Assembly: GCF_012275535.1 (NCBI RefSeq)
Contig: NZ_JAAVTK010000005.1
Location: forward strand, 186,001-250,000
Direction of reading: 5' to 3'
Origin: Hymenobacter artigasi
Lineage (GTDB): Bacteria; Bacteroidota; Bacteroidia; Cytophagales; Hymenobacteraceae
Length of the DNA stretch: 64,000 nucleotides
Part shown: in pieces, positions 48,238-59,769 of the stretch
Numbering within the stretch: the stretch's first letter is position 1
Layout: the number at the start of each line of letters is the position of its first letter
The notes under the pieces: generated by a model
What the model saw: only the letters and a program-made list of their open reading frames with translations
What the model was told of the DNA's origin: nothing
Databases searched by the model: none
Position numbers and translations under genes: made by a program

Positions 48238-50319
48238 CTACGGCTGCCCAGCCGGCCGCCGCAACGGCGGCGCATCGTTGGCAATCAGCTGTTCGAGCGT
48301 GTGCATGGGTGGCTCAATCTCGGCCGGGATGGGCAAGTGACTGAACTGCTGGAAGTACAGCAGGCCGGCATCTTTCCAGATGACGGCGTTGCCGCTCTGG
48401 GTGCGCAGCTTGTTCTGCACCAGGGCAAACCGCTCGGCATCGACGTAGGGCCGGGCCGCGTCCCAGGTGCGCTGAAACTGCCGCACCTGCTGCACCCCGT
48501 GGTCGTAGTGCAGCGCCAGCTCGTCCCAGAGGGTGCGGCCGCTCTTCATCTTGAAATCCCAGGGCAGGTGGTGGAACCAGAGCAGGTACTCGTCGGGGCA
48601 GGTGGCGGGGTTATTAAGCTGCCCGGCCAGGGGCTCGTGGTACTGGCTCACAGCGTTGCTGCCAGTGCTGGTGCGGTCGAAGCCCACGCCGTTGGCGGCG
48701 GCCTGGTGGTAGTAGGGCGGCGTCCAGTCGGCGCGCGTGCCGGGCGGGGCCCACCAGGGACCGGGGCCGTAGTGCCCGTGGGTGGCCGACATGATGTGGT
48801 GCAGCCCCAGCGGCATGGAGTAGTCCACAGCGGCCTCGCGGCTGGCCAGCATCAACTGCTTCACCGGGGTCAGGAAGCCCGCGTTAAAGTCGGCGGCAGG
48901 CTGGTTGGCGGTGGGCGGGGCCGAGTTGTCGAAGGTCAGCCGCAGCCACTCGTCGGCAATCTGTTCGCTGGCGAGGGTGTTATTCCAGGCCAGGCGCCCG
49001 AAGGCGTACCAGTTGGCCTGGGCAAAGTCGTGGCCGGTCCAGTTGGTATCGAGGCCCACGTTGGAGACGCCGGCCATGGCCGAGTGCTTTTGCGGGTACA
49101 CGCTGCCGTCGGTGCAGCGGGCCACGGTGCTGCCGGGGCCGGCCTGGTAGGTGTCGCTCCGCAGGCATTCCGCCCACATCGGGGCCAGAAACACAAGGTC
49201 GATGGCCTGGCCCAGATACTCCTGGGTAATCTGAAACTCGGGCATCACGGCGGTCTTCTTCAGCGCCCCAAACAGCGGGCTGAACGGCTCACGGGGCTGA
49301 AAGTCAATCGGCCCGTTCTTCACCTGAATGATGACGTTGTCGCGGAACTTGCCATCCAGCGGAACGAACTCGTTGTAGGCCTGCTTGGCGCGGTCCTTAT
49401 CGTTAGGGCTGTACACGAAGGCCCGCCACATCACCAGGCCGCCGTAGGGGCGCACGGCGTCGGCCAGCAGGTTGGCGCCGTCGGCGTGGGTGCGGCCGAA
49501 GTCCTGGGGGCCGGGCTGCCCCTCGCTGCTGGCCTTCACCAGAAAGCCCCCGAAATCGGGAATCTGCCGGTACACTTCCCGGGTCCTGGCCTTCCACCAG
49601 GCGATGACGGCCGGGTCGAGCGGGTCGGAGGTTTTGAGGCCGCCGAGCAGGGCCGGCGAGGAGAACTTCACGGCCAGGTACACCTTCACGCCGTAGGGCC
49701 GCAGCACGTCGGCAATGGCTTTGGCGCGGCCCAGGTAGTCGGCCGAGAGTATCATCGGGGAGGCATTCACGTTGTTGAGCACCGCCCCGTTGATGCCCAC
49801 TGAGGCATTGGCGCGGGCGTACTGCTGCCACAGCGCCTTGTCCCGGCCGGTCACCACAAACGAGCTGTCCTGGCGCCAGAAAATGGATTTGCCGGCATAG
49901 CCGCGCTCCACCGAGCCGTCAGGGTTGTCCCAATGGTTGAGCACCCGGTGCTCGTAGGAAGGATTGGAAATCACCTCAGTCAGCGGCTGGCCGGTCTGCT
50001 GGCGGCGCAGCAGCTCATACACCCCGTACAGCAGCCCCGCTTCGGTAGCAGCCTCGACTCCCTGCGGGCTCAGGCGAAAGCCATCGTATTTGATGCTTTT
50101 ATCTTTCTTGAGCGTCAGCTTCACGGTGGCACCGGCCCTACCCTGCCAGCCCTGCTGCAACTCGCTTTTGGCCGTGGCGAGCAGGGCCGAGTTCTTGCCG
50201 GATGACACTACCGTAACCGGCGCGGCCGGGTGCGGCCGCAGCCACAGTTGATGCCCGTTTTCTGCCCGGAGCGTGAAGGTGGCGCAGAAGAGTAATAAGC
50301 TGAAGAGGATTGATTTCAT
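48238..50319 (-). CDS. alpha-glucuronidase, glycoside hydrolase family 67
   Basis: 693 aa with a signal peptide (ILFSLLLFCATFTLRAE). The GH67 signature NHWDNPDGSVERGYAGKSIF is at ~128-147. Catalytic residues align with those of Cellvibrio GlcA67A: Glu266 (SSEGQPGPQ) as acid, Asp339 (NGPIDFQPREP) and Glu367 (FQITQEYLG) as the base pair, with the same 28-residue spacing between the last two. GH67 enzymes remove 4-O-methyl-glucuronic acid from the non-reducing end of xylo-oligosaccharides. The GH115 gene at the window end would act on internal glucuronic acid, so the two are complementary. Confidence 0.95.
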   Translation of the reverse strand: MKSILFSLLLFCATFTLRAENGHQLWLRPHPAAPVTVVSSGKNSALLATAKSELQQGWQGRAGATVKLTLKKDKSIKYDGFRLSPQGVEAATEAGLLYGVYELLRRQQTGQPLTEVISNPSYEHRVLNHWDNPDGSVERGYAGKSIFWRQDSSFVVTGRDKALWQQYARANASVGINGAVLNNVNASPMILSADYLGRAKAIADVLRPYGVKVYLAVKFSSPALLGGLKTSDPLDPAVIAWWKARTREVYRQIPDFGGFLVKASSEGQPGPQDFGRTHADGANLLADAVRPYGGLVMWRAFVYSPNDKDRAKQAYNEFVPLDGKFRDNVIIQVKNGPIDFQPREPFSPLFGALKKTAVMPEFQITQEYLGQAIDLVFLAPMWAECLRSDTYQAGPGSTVARCTDGSVYPQKHSAMAGVSNVGLDTNWTGHDFAQANWYAFGRLAWNNTLASEQIADEWLRLTFDNSAPPTANQPAADFNAGFLTPVKQLMLASREAAVDYSMPLGLHHIMSATHGHYGPGPWWAPPGTRADWTPPYYHQAAANGVGFDRTSTGSNAVSQYHEPLAGQLNNPATCPDEYLLWFHHLPWDFKMKSGRTLWDELALHYDHGVQQVRQFQRTWDAARPYVDAERFALVQNKLRTQSGNAVIWKDAGLLYFQQFSHLPIPAEIEPPMHTLEQLIANDAPPLRRPAGQP

Positions 50320-50361
50320 TAAAAAAGAGCCGGAGCATTGATGTAAGGTGAGCGAGGCGGG

Positions 50362-51339
50362 CTACTTCACCGGGGCCACGCCCGCGGTGGTTTGGAGGAT
50401 GGGCTTGATGGTGCCGTCAGGGTTGTAGTTGAGGTAATCGACGCAGATGGAGCGCCGGAAATTGCCGCCGGTGGGCAGCGAGCCGTTGTGGTAGAAGAAG
50501 TAGCTTTTGCCCTTGTAATCGACGATGCCGGGGTGGGTGGTGCCGCTGTTAGGCACGTTGCCCTGAATGATGCCTTGGTAGGTCCACGGCCCGGTGGCGG
50601 TGGGGGCCGTGCAGTACTCAATCATCTCGGGCTTGGTGCCGGCGCTGGCGTACACGAGGTAGTATAGCTTCTTGCGCTTGTACACCCAGGGGCCCTCGAT
50701 GTAGTTCTTGGGCTTGAAGACGGTGATGGGGCCGGCCAGCTCGGTCATGTTTTCCTTCAGCTTCACCCAGCGACAGCTGCCGTTTCCCCAGTACAGGTAG
50801 GCCTGCTTGTCGTCGTCGATGAACACGGTGGGGTCGATGTCGTCCCAGCCGTGCTTCTGGTCCAGGGTCATATCATTTGAAATCAGCGGCTTGCCAATGG
50901 CATCCCGGAACGGGCCGGTGGGCCGGTCCGACACCGCCACGGCAATGGCCGCCCCCCGGTTGCCCACCTTGTTGTTCGGGTCCGCATTGCGCTGAAACGT
51001 GGCCACGAACCAGTAGAACTTACCGTTGCGGTACACGCACTGCGCGGCGTAGGCATCGCCGGTAGCCCAGGCGAAGGTATTGACTGACAGGCGCGTGCCG
51101 TAGTCTTTCCAGTGCTTCATGTCGGTGGTGGAGTACACGCGCCAGTCGGGCATTTTGTAGTTGGTTTCGCTCACCGAAGCCGTGTCGTGGCCGGTGTACA
51201 GAAACAGGGTGTCGTGATACACCAGCGGGGCCGGGTCGGCCGTGAATACGTCGCGGATAATGGGGTTCTGGGCCCGCAGGTCGGTGCCTGTCACCAGGGC
51301 GACTAAGACAACGAGCAGGGCGAAGAAGTACTGTTTCAT
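50362..51339 (-). CDS. glycoside hydrolase family 43, single-domain
   Basis: 325 aa with a signal peptide (YFFALLVVLVALVTGTDLRA). Catalytic residues: base Asp35 in VFTADPAPLVYHDTLFLYTG, pKa Asp in WDDIDPTVFIDDD (near 171) and acid Glu in NYIEGPWVYKRKK (near 218). This compact type resembles arabinoxylan arabinofuranohydrolases and xylosidases of the GH43_1/29-like groups, without an added carbohydrate-binding domain. Only 42 bp separate it from GH67 and 41 bp from GH95, so these three are one transcript. Confidence 0.92.
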   Translation of the reverse strand: MKQYFFALLVVLVALVTGTDLRAQNPIIRDVFTADPAPLVYHDTLFLYTGHDTASVSETNYKMPDWRVYSTTDMKHWKDYGTRLSVNTFAWATGDAYAAQCVYRNGKFYWFVATFQRNADPNNKVGNRGAAIAVAVSDRPTGPFRDAIGKPLISNDMTLDQKHGWDDIDPTVFIDDDKQAYLYWGNGSCRWVKLKENMTELAGPITVFKPKNYIEGPWVYKRKKLYYLVYASAGTKPEMIEYCTAPTATGPWTYQGIIQGNVPNSGTTHPGIVDYKGKSYFFYHNGSLPTGGNFRRSICVDYLNYNPDGTIKPILQTTAGVAPVK

Positions 51340-51380
51340 ATGACGGAAATTGTGGAATGTAGACGGGAGAAAATGGTCTG

Positions 51381-53855
51381 TTACGGCGCCTGCACCACGT
51401 AGGTCCGGCCGGTTTCGGTGGCGAAATCATACACGAATGAGGCTGCCAGCGCGGGCTGCTTCGCCACGGTTTTGGCCGATACCAGCGGGGGCGGTACCGT
51501 CGGGGTCTGGTAGAATGGGTTGGGATTTTCGCCCTGTGCCGGCCGCAGCCGGGTGGGGCCGGCCACCCGCACAGGGCTGTGCACCCGCACGCGGCAGTTG
51601 CCCCCTAGGCACGAGGTGATGCGCAGGCGCGTGAGCTTGCCCTGGGCCCAGGCAAGGTCGACCACGTAGCCGCCGCGGGCCACCAGGCCGGTTACTTCGC
51701 CCGTGGGCCAGGCGTCGGGCAGGGCTGGCAGCAGGTCGATGGTTCCGTCGTAGCTCTGCACCAGCAGCTCGGCCAGGCCCGCCGTGCAGCCAAAGTTGCC
51801 GTCAATCTGAAACGGCGGGTGCGCGTCGAGCAGGTTGGGGTAGGTGCCACCGCCCTCGCCCGAGTTGCCGCCCGCGCCGTCGCGCAGGTGCAGTTGCTCG
51901 GTGAGCAGCTGGTAGGCGTGGTTGCCGTCCTGCATGCGGGCCCAGAAGTTCACCTTCCAGCCCATCGACCAGCCCGTGCTCACGTCGCCGCGCTGGGTGA
52001 GGGTGGTGCGGGCCGCCTCAAACAGGGCCGGCGTGCGGTAGGGCGAAATCTGCCCGCTCGGGTACAGCCCGTAGAGGTGCGAAATGTGGCGGTGCTTATC
52101 GGTTGGGTCGTCCACGTCCTGCAGCCACTCCTGCACCTGCCCGTACTGCCCAATCTGCATGGGGGCCAGCCGGGCGCGCAGGGTGCGCAGCGTATCGGCA
52201 AAGGGCTGGTCGAGGCGGAGCAGCTCGGCGGCCCGAATGGTTTTCGCGAACAGGTCGGCCACCAGCTGGTTGTCCATCGTGGTGCCGGCAACAATGGCAA
52301 TGCGTTTTCCATCAAGTAAATAAGTATTTTCGGGCGATACCGACGGGGCCACCACCAGCCACTGGTGGATGGGCTCGGGCTGCAGGGCATCCACGAAATA
52401 GGTGGCCGCGCCCTTGAGCACGGGGTAGTACTCGCGCAGAAATTGCTCGTCGCCGGTGAACTGGTAATGGTCCCACAGGTGCTGGCTCAGCCAGGCCCCG
52501 CCGGTGGGCCACAGGCCGTACTGCGGCGGGTCGACCTGCCCCGTGATGCGCCAGATATCGGTGTTGTGGTGCAGCATCCAGCCCCGGGCGCCGTACATCT
52601 GGCGGGCGCTCTGCCGGCCGGTTACGCTCAGGTCCTTCAGCATCGAAAAAAGGGGCTGGTGCAGCTCGGTCAGGTTGGTGACTTCGGCCGGCCAGTAGTT
52701 CATTTCGGTGTTGATGTTCACCGTGTACTTGCTGTCCCAGGGACCCTTGAGCTGGTCGTTCCAGATGCCCTGCAGGTTGGCTGGCTGCCCGCCCGGCTGC
52801 GAGCTGGAAATCAGCAGATAGCGGCCGTACTGAAAATACAGCGCCGCCAGGGCCGGGTCGTGGCCCTGGGCAAAGTTTTCGAGGCGCTGGTTGGTAGGCA
52901 ACTCAGCGGCGGGCGTCACGCCCAGATTCAGCGTCACGCGGTTGAAGTAGCGCTGGTAGGCCGCCGTGTGGGCAGCTCGGGCCGCTTCGTACTTTTTCCC
53001 CACGGCCTGGCTTAGGTAAGCTGTAGCCCGCGCCGAGGCATTGCCGCTCACATCGTGGTAGTTGACGAAGTTGGTGCCGATGGAGAGGTAGAGCGTGGCG
53101 CTGTTGGCGTTTTCAATGCGGATGCCCGTGTCGGTAGTTTGTACGGTGCCGCCCTCTGCCACGGCCTGGCCTCGCAGCTGAAAGCGAATCTGGCCCGGCT
53201 GGCCTTCGTGCTCACTGCCCTGGCCGTCGAGCACCAACTGGTTGTTTTCCTGGCGCAACGTGTGCTGCATCAGGCTTTCTGCGCCTAGCTGGCAGCTAAT
53301 CTGGCCCGGCTTACTGGCCGTGAGGCGCACGATAATCACCTGGTCGGGCAGGGAGTTGAACACCTCGCGCCGGTATCGCACGCCCCCCAGCTGGTAGCTC
53401 ACCGAAGCCAAGGCGCGACTGATGTCCAGGTCGCGCTGGTAGTTAGTTGCCCGCTCGTGACCGGGAAAGCTCAGGTACACGTTGGCGGCCATTTGGTAGG
53501 GCATGCCGCTGTTGCCGGCGGGCTGCATTTGCGCCTGCGCCAAGGCCTGGGCCTCCACAAGCTGCCCGGCCAGCAGCTGCGTGCGCAGCTGCCGCACCAC
53601 CGGCAGGGCGTCAGGCTTCACGTTGTTGTTGGGCCCGCCGGCCCAAATGGTTTCTTCGTTGAGCTGCAGCCGCTCGCGTTCCGGCGCGCCAAATACCATC
53701 GCGCCCAGCCGGCCGTTGCCGAGGGGCAGGGCCTCGTTCCAGTTGGCGGCGGGCCGGTCGTACCACAGCCGCAGGGGCGTCGGCGCGGGTTTGGCGACAA
53801 CGGCCACTCCTTGCCCCAGCAGCAGGACCCCAGCCAGCAAAAGTCGTTGTAGCAT
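51381..53855 (-). CDS. glycoside hydrolase family 95 (alpha-L-fucosidase/alpha-L-galactosidase)
   Basis: 824 aa from ATG 53855 (MLQRLLLAGVLLLGQGVAVV, a signal peptide); a longer frame to 53972 overlaps the esterase gene and was rejected. N-terminal LWYDRPAANWNEALPLGNGR, then the catalytic region of BbAfcA-type enzymes: VNINTEMNYWPAE (Asn), QEWLQDVDDPTDKHRHISHL (Glu acid) and PFQIDGNFGCTAGLAELLVQ (Asp). All catalytic residues are in place. In a complex-xylan locus of Bacteroides ovatus a GH95 enzyme is an alpha-L-galactosidase, which fits this setting better than fucose removal; the specificity is inference. Confidence 0.93.
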   Translation of the reverse strand: MLQRLLLAGVLLLGQGVAVVAKPAPTPLRLWYDRPAANWNEALPLGNGRLGAMVFGAPERERLQLNEETIWAGGPNNNVKPDALPVVRQLRTQLLAGQLVEAQALAQAQMQPAGNSGMPYQMAANVYLSFPGHERATNYQRDLDISRALASVSYQLGGVRYRREVFNSLPDQVIIVRLTASKPGQISCQLGAESLMQHTLRQENNQLVLDGQGSEHEGQPGQIRFQLRGQAVAEGGTVQTTDTGIRIENANSATLYLSIGTNFVNYHDVSGNASARATAYLSQAVGKKYEAARAAHTAAYQRYFNRVTLNLGVTPAAELPTNQRLENFAQGHDPALAALYFQYGRYLLISSSQPGGQPANLQGIWNDQLKGPWDSKYTVNINTEMNYWPAEVTNLTELHQPLFSMLKDLSVTGRQSARQMYGARGWMLHHNTDIWRITGQVDPPQYGLWPTGGAWLSQHLWDHYQFTGDEQFLREYYPVLKGAATYFVDALQPEPIHQWLVVAPSVSPENTYLLDGKRIAIVAGTTMDNQLVADLFAKTIRAAELLRLDQPFADTLRTLRARLAPMQIGQYGQVQEWLQDVDDPTDKHRHISHLYGLYPSGQISPYRTPALFEAARTTLTQRGDVSTGWSMGWKVNFWARMQDGNHAYQLLTEQLHLRDGAGGNSGEGGGTYPNLLDAHPPFQIDGNFGCTAGLAELLVQSYDGTIDLLPALPDAWPTGEVTGLVARGGYVVDLAWAQGKLTRLRITSCLGGNCRVRVHSPVRVAGPTRLRPAQGENPNPFYQTPTVPPPLVSAKTVAKQPALAASFVYDFATETGRTYVVQAP

Positions 53856-53952
53856 GCTTGTGAGAAATGGGCGTAAATGGATGGGAAAGGTGGTTGAAAT
53901 GGCAGCGCCAAAAACAGGCGACGTGGGGCGTAGCCCGGCTTGCGCGCAGCGG

Positions 53953-55997
<2,045 letters not shown>

Positions 55998-56039
55998 TCG
56001 ACAAGTTCAGCATGACGTTCTACCTGTTCAAAAGGCATC

Positions 56040-57968
56040 TTATGGCTGCACCACGAAGCCGCCCCGCGCCGGCAGCGTCAGGCGCAGCGCCGCGCCGCCC
56101 GCGGGCCGGGTGCTGAAGCTGCGGTTGGTGTCGCCGTCAGTGATGAGGGTGCCGCCGGCCAAGCCGAGCTTGCTCAGGTCTACCTCGATGGCTTTGGGCT
56201 GGTCGGTGGCGTTGATGCCGGCCAGGTACCACTTGCCGTCCAGCGTTTGGCGGGCCAACACGGCGTAATCGCCGGGGAAGCCGGCCACGAACTTCACGTC
56301 CGCCCAGCGCGGGGGCAATTTTTTCACGAAGTCCTGCACGTAGGCGGACTGAGCGGCCATGCCCTCGGGCACTTCGGCGTAGTGCTGAATGCCCGACTGA
56401 AACAGTACCGCCAGGGCCAGCTCGAAGGCATTGCTGGTGCGGCGCTGCTTGCCGTTGATTTCCGAAAAGGCCATCGGCGTGAAGTCCATCGGCCCCACGG
56501 CGTTGCGGGTGAAGGGCAGCGTGGCGCAGTGGGTGGCCTCCTGGTCGGTATTTTTCTGGTCGAAGGTCAGGAACTCGAAGCCCTTCACGGCCTCCATCGT
56601 CATCAGGTTAGGGTAGGTGCGGTTCCAGCCGCGGGGCAGGGTCGCGCCGTGGAAGTTCATCAGCAGGCCGGCCTGGGCGGCGTCGGTGAGCAGGTCCTGG
56701 TAGTAGTTCATGAACGACTGCCCGTCGCCACCGAAAAAATCGACCTTGATGCCCGCCACGCCCATCTGCCTGAGGCGGGCAAATTCCTTGCGCCGGCTCT
56801 CGGCCTCAAACAGCACGTTGGTGGGCGTCTGGGGGGCCTTGTTCCAGTGGCCGTTGGAGTTGTACCACACCAGCAAACCTACGTTTTTGGACTTGGCGTA
56901 CTGCGCCAACTCCTGGGTTTTCTCGTAGCCAATCTGCGTGTCCCACAGCGCATCGACCAGACAGTAGAGCCAGCCCATAGCGGCCGAGTAGTCGATAAAG
57001 CGCCGCTGCACGTCGTAAGTCGTGTTCTTGTCACCCAGCAGCACCCACGACCACGACGACTTGCCCGGCGCCTCCGGCAGCAGGGCCGTTTGGGCGGGCG
57101 CGCTCACGTCGGTGGTCAGCGTCGATTCCACGATGGCGGCCAGCGAATTGCCTACCTCAATCACGCGCCAGGGCGAGCGCCAGGGCAGCCGGCTTTCCGG
57201 CAGCAGCGCCGCCTCGGGCGTGGTTTTTTCGGGGGCCTGCGGGAAGGCGATGCTGTAGTCGGCATCGGGCGAGGTATGGGCCAAATGGGTGCCGCAGTAG
57301 CTGCGGCCCATGCCCGCCTCGGTCAGCAGCACCCAGTTACTCCCCACCGAAAACAGCGCCGGAAACGACCACCCCTGCCCCAGCGTGGAGGGAGTTCCGG
57401 CCGCAATGCCGCGCTGGTAATACTCCTCGTAGCTGGGCTGGGTATTAGCAAAGCCGGTCTGGGCCACCGCGTGCGGGTGCAGCCAGCCCTTAGCCGCGGC
57501 CGGTAGGTGGAAGCTGGTAGCCTCGGCCGAGATGCGCTGCACGTCGGCACTTTTGCCTTCGATGAGGTACTGAAACGCTACCCCGTCGTTCGACACTTGG
57601 AACACCACGCTCAGCGTGGGCGCCCCGGCCCGACCCGCGAAGTGCACCACCCGGCGGTTGGCCCGGTAGCGGCAATTGGCGCGCTTATCCGTGGCCAGCT
57701 GGTAGTCATCGGCCACTGCGGTCACCTTGTCGGCGCGGGCCAGTTTCAGGCCCTGCGAGAGGTCGGTACCGGCCAGCTGCAGGCCCAGGCGGGAGGGGCG
57801 CAGCACCTCGGCGGCGCGGTAGCGCACGGCGTAGGTGGGCTGGCCCTGGGGGTCCACAGCCACGGTCACCTGCACGGCCCCGTCGGGGCTGCTGACCACC
57901 ACCGGCCCAGCGCCCCGAACGCTAGCGGCAACAAGCATAAAAGCACCAAAAAGAAAAGGGAATCGCAT
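56040..57968 (-). CDS. glycoside hydrolase family 97, retaining type
   Basis: 642 aa from ATG 57968, starting a signal peptide (FPFLFGAFMLVAASVRGAG). N-terminal beta-sandwich (VVSSPDGAVQVTVAVDPQGQ; GVAFQYLIEGK), then a TIM barrel with the nucleophile Asp410 in VAGIKVDFFGGDGQ and the Glu in MTMEAVKGFEF. GH97 enzymes with an Asp nucleophile at this site are retaining alpha-galactosidases, while inverting alpha-glucosidases use glutamates elsewhere. It would remove alpha-galactose, a known decoration of complex xylans. It lies 49 bp after the GH43 gene and upstream of the esterase. Confidence 0.92.
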   Translation of the reverse strand: MRFPFLFGAFMLVAASVRGAGPVVVSSPDGAVQVTVAVDPQGQPTYAVRYRAAEVLRPSRLGLQLAGTDLSQGLKLARADKVTAVADDYQLATDKRANCRYRANRRVVHFAGRAGAPTLSVVFQVSNDGVAFQYLIEGKSADVQRISAEATSFHLPAAAKGWLHPHAVAQTGFANTQPSYEEYYQRGIAAGTPSTLGQGWSFPALFSVGSNWVLLTEAGMGRSYCGTHLAHTSPDADYSIAFPQAPEKTTPEAALLPESRLPWRSPWRVIEVGNSLAAIVESTLTTDVSAPAQTALLPEAPGKSSWSWVLLGDKNTTYDVQRRFIDYSAAMGWLYCLVDALWDTQIGYEKTQELAQYAKSKNVGLLVWYNSNGHWNKAPQTPTNVLFEAESRRKEFARLRQMGVAGIKVDFFGGDGQSFMNYYQDLLTDAAQAGLLMNFHGATLPRGWNRTYPNLMTMEAVKGFEFLTFDQKNTDQEATHCATLPFTRNAVGPMDFTPMAFSEINGKQRRTSNAFELALAVLFQSGIQHYAEVPEGMAAQSAYVQDFVKKLPPRWADVKFVAGFPGDYAVLARQTLDGKWYLAGINATDQPKAIEVDLSKLGLAGGTLITDGDTNRSFSTRPAGGAALRLTLPARGGFVVQP

Positions 57969-58017
57969 AGTAATCAATAGGCAGTCAGAATGTTGGCAGC
58001 AGGTAATATCCTTGGCC

Positions 58018-59700
58018 TTATTTCTTATACATGGGGTCGTTGCCCGCGTATTTCAGCCACTTGAAGGAGGCCGCGTTGGTGGTGGGCTGGCCCGCGGAGG
58101 TGGCGTACATCCCGAACAGGCAGCCGATGAAGCCGCCCGCCACTTGGGTGCTCAGGAATTTGCCATCGACCTTATCCTTGAGCGTCGTCCAGGTTTTGCC
58201 ATTTTCCGAGTACTCGAAGCTATAGGCATCGGCCTGGGCCTGAATGCGTAGCTGCACGGCGGCCGTGGCCGATTTCAGCGGCGCGGTGGACAGCAGCTCC
58301 GGCTTCTTCACGTCGTCGGTGCTCTTGAAGAGCTGGAGCACGGGCTTGCCCTCGGCCACCGATTTGCCGAGGAAATAGAAGTGCTTCTCATCTTGAAAAA
58401 TGACCAGGCCCGCCTGCTCGTTGGCCGCTTTCGGGACGAAAGTCAGCTCCGTTTCGGCGGTGCAGTACATGTGCTGCTGGCGCTTGCCGATGAAGGACGG
58501 GTTGCCGGTTTCGGCGCAGGTTTCGGGCTTGAGCTTGAGGGTGAGGCCCTGGGCTTTGCTCAGCGCATAGCTCGCCTTGTCCTCCGTGCGCATAAACAGC
58601 AGGGCCGGGTCCAGTTCCTTTTCGAAGGTGAGGGTGTATCCGAAATTGCCGCTCTGCGGGCGGGCGCCGGGCTGCTTCACTTCGGGGAAATTGGCCTTGT
58701 AGCTGTACTGCACGCCGTTGGGGCCAGGGTCCATCATGGGCCACTCGTCTTTCCACACCACGGGCACGATGAACGTCTCGCGGCCGGTGTTGTAGAAATT
58801 GCCTTCGTAGGGCCGCACGGCCAGGAAAATGGCGTAGGTCTTGCCATCGGGCCCTTCCACGAACTGCGCGTGCCCGGCTGAGGTGATGGGGTCTTTGCGG
58901 TCCTTCGGCAGCTCACGCTGCGAGAGAATCGGGTTCTTCTCGTAGGGCACAAAGGGCCCCAGCGCCGCCCGGCTGCGGAAAACGACCTCCGTGTGGTTCA
59001 CAGACGTGCCGCCCTCGGCCGCGTAGAGGTAGTACCAGTCGCCCCGCTTCATCAGGTGCGGCCCCTCAATCCAGACCGGCTTTTTGCTGATATCCACGCC
59101 GCCGTTGACTACGATTTTGGCCTCGCCCACCGTCTGCAGCGTGCTCGGGTTCAGCTCGATAATCTTGATGGAGCGGTGGCCCGAATACAGGGGCGTGCCG
59201 GGCGGGTCGCTGTTATAAATCACGTAGGCCTTGTCGCCCTCGAAATACAGCGAAGGGTCGATGCCGCGCACCTCGGGCAGAAACGTGGGGTCGCTCCAGG
59301 GCCCGGCGGGGTTCTTGGCCGTCACCACGAAATTGCCCTTGTGGTCAATCAGCGTGCAGGTGACGTAGTAGGTGCCGTTGTGGTACTCGATGGCCGGCGC
59401 AAACAGGCCGCGCGTCATGCGGTCGCCCAGGAAGTTCATCTGCGAGGGCCGGCTGATGACGTTGCCCACCTGCTTCCAGTTTTTGAGGTCGCGGCTGTGC
59501 ATCACCGGGATGCCGGGGAAGTAGGCAAACGTGGAGTTGACCAGGTAGTAATCCGGCCCCACCTTCACGATGCTGGGGTCGGGATAAAAGCCCGTCAGAA
59601 TGGGGTTTACTAGCTCAATCGATTGTGCAAGTGCGCCAAAGTTGGGTAGCAGTAAGCTCACCGCAAGGGCGACAGACGTGCCCAGGTGTTTGATTTTCAT
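58018..59700 (-). CDS. glycoside hydrolase family 43 with GH43_C2-type domain (beta-xylosidase-like)
   Basis: 560 aa from ATG 59700 (MKIKHLGTSVALAVSLLLPN, signal peptide). Propeller text NPILTGFYPDPSIVKVGPDY with the base Asp, VRGIDPSLYFEGDKAYVIYN with the pKa Asp, and PVWIEGPHLMKRGDWYYLYA with the acid Glu. The C-terminal ~200 residues are the beta-sandwich of two-domain GH43 xylosidases (NFGYTLTFEKELDPALLFMR; SFIGKRQQHMYCTAETELTF). Family members with this layout cleave xylo-oligosaccharides or arabinose side chains. It sits between GH127 (69 bp) and GH97 (49 bp), transcribed with both. Confidence 0.93.
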   Translation of the reverse strand: MKIKHLGTSVALAVSLLLPNFGALAQSIELVNPILTGFYPDPSIVKVGPDYYLVNSTFAYFPGIPVMHSRDLKNWKQVGNVISRPSQMNFLGDRMTRGLFAPAIEYHNGTYYVTCTLIDHKGNFVVTAKNPAGPWSDPTFLPEVRGIDPSLYFEGDKAYVIYNSDPPGTPLYSGHRSIKIIELNPSTLQTVGEAKIVVNGGVDISKKPVWIEGPHLMKRGDWYYLYAAEGGTSVNHTEVVFRSRAALGPFVPYEKNPILSQRELPKDRKDPITSAGHAQFVEGPDGKTYAIFLAVRPYEGNFYNTGRETFIVPVVWKDEWPMMDPGPNGVQYSYKANFPEVKQPGARPQSGNFGYTLTFEKELDPALLFMRTEDKASYALSKAQGLTLKLKPETCAETGNPSFIGKRQQHMYCTAETELTFVPKAANEQAGLVIFQDEKHFYFLGKSVAEGKPVLQLFKSTDDVKKPELLSTAPLKSATAAVQLRIQAQADAYSFEYSENGKTWTTLKDKVDGKFLSTQVAGGFIGCLFGMYATSAGQPTTNAASFKWLKYAGNDPMYKK

Positions 59701-59769
59701 GTTTTGGAATACAGGTTTCATAAGAGTAGTAACGGGCACGCGGTGATAGCATGCCCGGTGGTTTGCGGC

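Noticed and set aside
48187..49803. Open frame of 538 codons opposite GH67, and similar ones at 36345-37700, 54553-55857 and 56247-57506
   Set aside because: All are Gly/Val/His/Arg-rich shadows of well-recognised minus-strand enzymes.
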